Below are positions 62,061 through 64,000 of a stretch of DNA of 64,000 nt, in pieces. A model generated the notes under the pieces. It was not told the origin of the DNA. It saw only the letters and a program-made list of their open reading frames with translations, and searched no databases. Each line of letters opens with the position of its first letter. Position 1 is the stretch's first letter. A program made the translations under genes and the position numbers. Source of the DNA: Lycocorax pyrrhopterus obiensis. Lineage: Eukaryota > Chordata > Aves > Passeriformes > Paradisaeidae. The stretch spans positions 81,404,237 through 81,468,236 of the forward strand of contig JACSVZ010000001.1 of NCBI GenBank assembly GCA_014706295.1, given 5' to 3'.

Positions 62061-64000
62061 GATGAAAACAAATAAATTAAAAAGAGGAGATGAAAAGAAC
62101 AGAAAGGAACTCATCCACGGGACACAGGTAGGCTGTGAATGCTCTCTCTCTCAAGAAACAGCAGCTGGGGAGAGTAGGAATTATGCAGTATCATACATGC
62201 CCCTTTGCATGGGATCCTTAAAGCATGTGGTTAGACACATGAGAGACAGATACACTACAGAAAACAGTCTTGGCACGTGTGTGCTGGGTGCGTGGAGGTC
62301 TGCAGTGCAGTGTGCACACAGGCACTTCTAAGGATAACTATATTTTATTCCCCAGCATAAAACTCAATTGTCCCAATAATGGCATGGCTTGCAGCCAACA
62401 GTACTGTTGTGTTTTGCTCCAAACAATAATTGAGTTGACAGTCCATTTTTTCAGTGGAGGTTGAAATATCAAATTTGATCAGATATTAGTACTGATGCTG
62501 CTGCATTTTGCCAGCTTGACAGTTTTTCTGGATGACAGGGGGATTTGTGATCACAGCACCATGACCTGAGAGCCACAGCTGTGGCAGGAAATTGCCTTGG
62601 TCATGGATTTGGAAACATGTGCTGCAGAATATAATACAGTGCAAGAGTGGGAAAATGGGTCAAACAGACAGAACTTAGACCCATGAGTGACAGGTGACTC
62701 TGAATTCATTGAGTCACTGAAAATGCTGTGGTTTGAGATGCCTTTCCTGTAATTTTCCAATCAAAATCCTGCCTCTTCTGGACTTTGGATAAATTTCTAA
62801 CAAGAGGGAAACACAACACAGATAACAAAAATTACAATATGTGTCTTTTCTGCAGCTCTGTTAAGTTGGTGATTATATTTAGACCTTTGCAGCCATTGGT
62901 TTTCAGATTTTTATTTCAAGCTTTTATTCAGGGAAACACACTGTGCATATGGTTTTGTCTCCTTGTTTTCAAGAACATGCTTAGCTTTAGAAGTGTGCTT
63001 AAATGCCTTCTCAAACTGCTTTGTGATATGTGCCTTAATGTGGGCTGGCATAAGTGCTTAGCCACGTAGCAGCTCACCCAAAAAGTTCTTACCTCCCATA
63101 TGGCTCATTACACCTCTCTCCTGCAATCTCTGCTGGATGCCAAATGGCTCCTGTGAGAACCTTAAGGAGTGGTACTCGACCTTCTAATGCCACGTGCAGT
63201 TGGTATTGCTGGGGAAGCCACCCTTCTTCCCCTTGATAAAAGCCAATCACACTCTCCTGATGCAGTGGTGGTGAACTAAATTACTCAGCATAAAAGCTTC
63301 AAGAGCCGCAAAGAATGCAGGCAGGTAGGGAGTTCCTAAATATGTGCATCTTAATGATACTTCCTGAATTGTGAAATGCAGCTTTGCCCATCAGAAGCTA
63401 CACCTGCTGACATGCTGTGAACCTCAGGCAGACCCCGTTCCCAAAGAACTGAGAGTTAAGTGAATACATAATGTGTGCCTGTCATTCTTTCCCAATAACG
63501 TTTTTTTTCTCTCTTAGCTGATTTTAACCTTCATTTGACAGGAAGAGAGAATTCTCTACCCAAGTTCCTGAGAGCCTGATAAAAACAAGCAGCTGACTGA
63601 AGGACGGAGGGCCATTTTATTGCCTCCCTCTGCTCAAGCTGTAGCATGACTTCAGCTGACTTAGTGGGGATCAGAGAATCCACATGTCCAAATATTAATT
63701 ATGAATGGAGGAGTCATACGAAAAAAGCAACTCATCAAGCCCCAGCAACACCAGATTATTTTTTTCCCTGATGACCATGGTACGCACAATCATGTTTTAT
63801 GTACCTGCTGCATCCTTGATCCTCTTGTGGTTTTTAACCTTTTTGGATGGTATTAACTAAGCATGGCAGAGGGGCAGTTAGAAAAAGGAGAAAAATAACC
63901 AAGCATTCCTTTCAGTTCACTTCCAAAATCCTATCAATTAATCTCCACAGTTCTGTGTAGGAGCCTATGTGTCACTGTCAGAATATGCTGAGAACGGAAA
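62061..64000. other. Intronic stretch with no supported gene
   Basis: No exon, repeat or RNA gene was recognised to the end of the window. A 94-codon plus frame at 62785-63069 is not supported by any motif. Confidence 0.5.

Larger units (their letters stand above)
3776..64000 (-). other. FAT3 giant intron (upstream of the 3461-3775 exon, incomplete)
   Basis: Everything upstream of the acceptor at 3776-3777 appears to be intron. In FAT genes the preceding exon should encode the earlier part of repeat 10 and the end of repeat 9, with a DxNDN linker. No frame on the minus strand shows this up to the window end, so the intron is at least 60.2 kb. Very long introns fit FAT3 better than FAT1 as known in mammals. 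Features inside this interval are listed separately. An unannotated short alternative exon or antisense non-coding RNA cannot be excluded from sequence alone. Confidence 0.7.

Noticed and set aside
1..64000. CRISPR array, bacterial operon, tRNA or rRNA genes
   Set aside because: The sequence is vertebrate intronic DNA, and no regularly spaced repeats or cloverleaf/rRNA signatures were seen.

Overview
The window is vertebrate nuclear DNA, almost certainly from a bird. Several interspersed repeats are CR1 LINE 3' ends carrying the avian-type octamer tail (attctatg/attctgtg) and the block 'ttggactagatgatc'. Coding density is very low, introns are long, and exons have GT-AG borders. CR1 tails cannot tell me which bird lineage this is.

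Only two coding exons can be supported. Both lie on the minus strand in the first 3.8 kb: 3461-3775 (105 codons, phase 0 at both ends) and 1350-1560 (70 codons plus one base). They join cleanly and encode cadherin-repeat sequence of the giant FAT family of atypical cadherins, most likely FAT3 (FAT1 is the main alternative). By comparison with the family they span the end of about the 10th extracellular cadherin repeat, the whole 11th, and the start of the 12th. Transcription runs from high to low coordinates. Positions 3776-64000 are therefore one side of a very large intron, of which at least 60.2 kb is seen without its upstream exon. Positions 1-1349 begin the next intron downstream.

The rest is non-coding. 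Repeats: seven CR1 fragments between 28.2 and 62.1 kb (one short and uncertain), with the best preserved at 46.7-47.0 kb; a decayed CR1/L3-like reverse-transcriptase relic at about 37.8-38.05 kb; one clear and several weaker MIR-like SINE copies (39.9, 42.2, 43.7, 45.4 and 57.8 kb); a possible old DNA-transposon piece near 44.2 kb; and short low-complexity tracts. No CR1 was recognised between 3.8 and 28.2 kb.

Non-repeat structure worth attention: a perfect 49-bp inverted repeat (7535-7583 / 8328-8376, 744-bp spacer), a compact CpG-dense block at 47.41-47.65 kb, and several intronic blocks whose composition resembles conserved regulatory elements (16.1, 24.5, 27.5, 36.3, 38.9, 44.7 and 53.0 kb). 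I found no RNA gene, CRISPR array, operon, virus or self-contained novel system. The remaining open frames of 60-170 codons look like chance frames.
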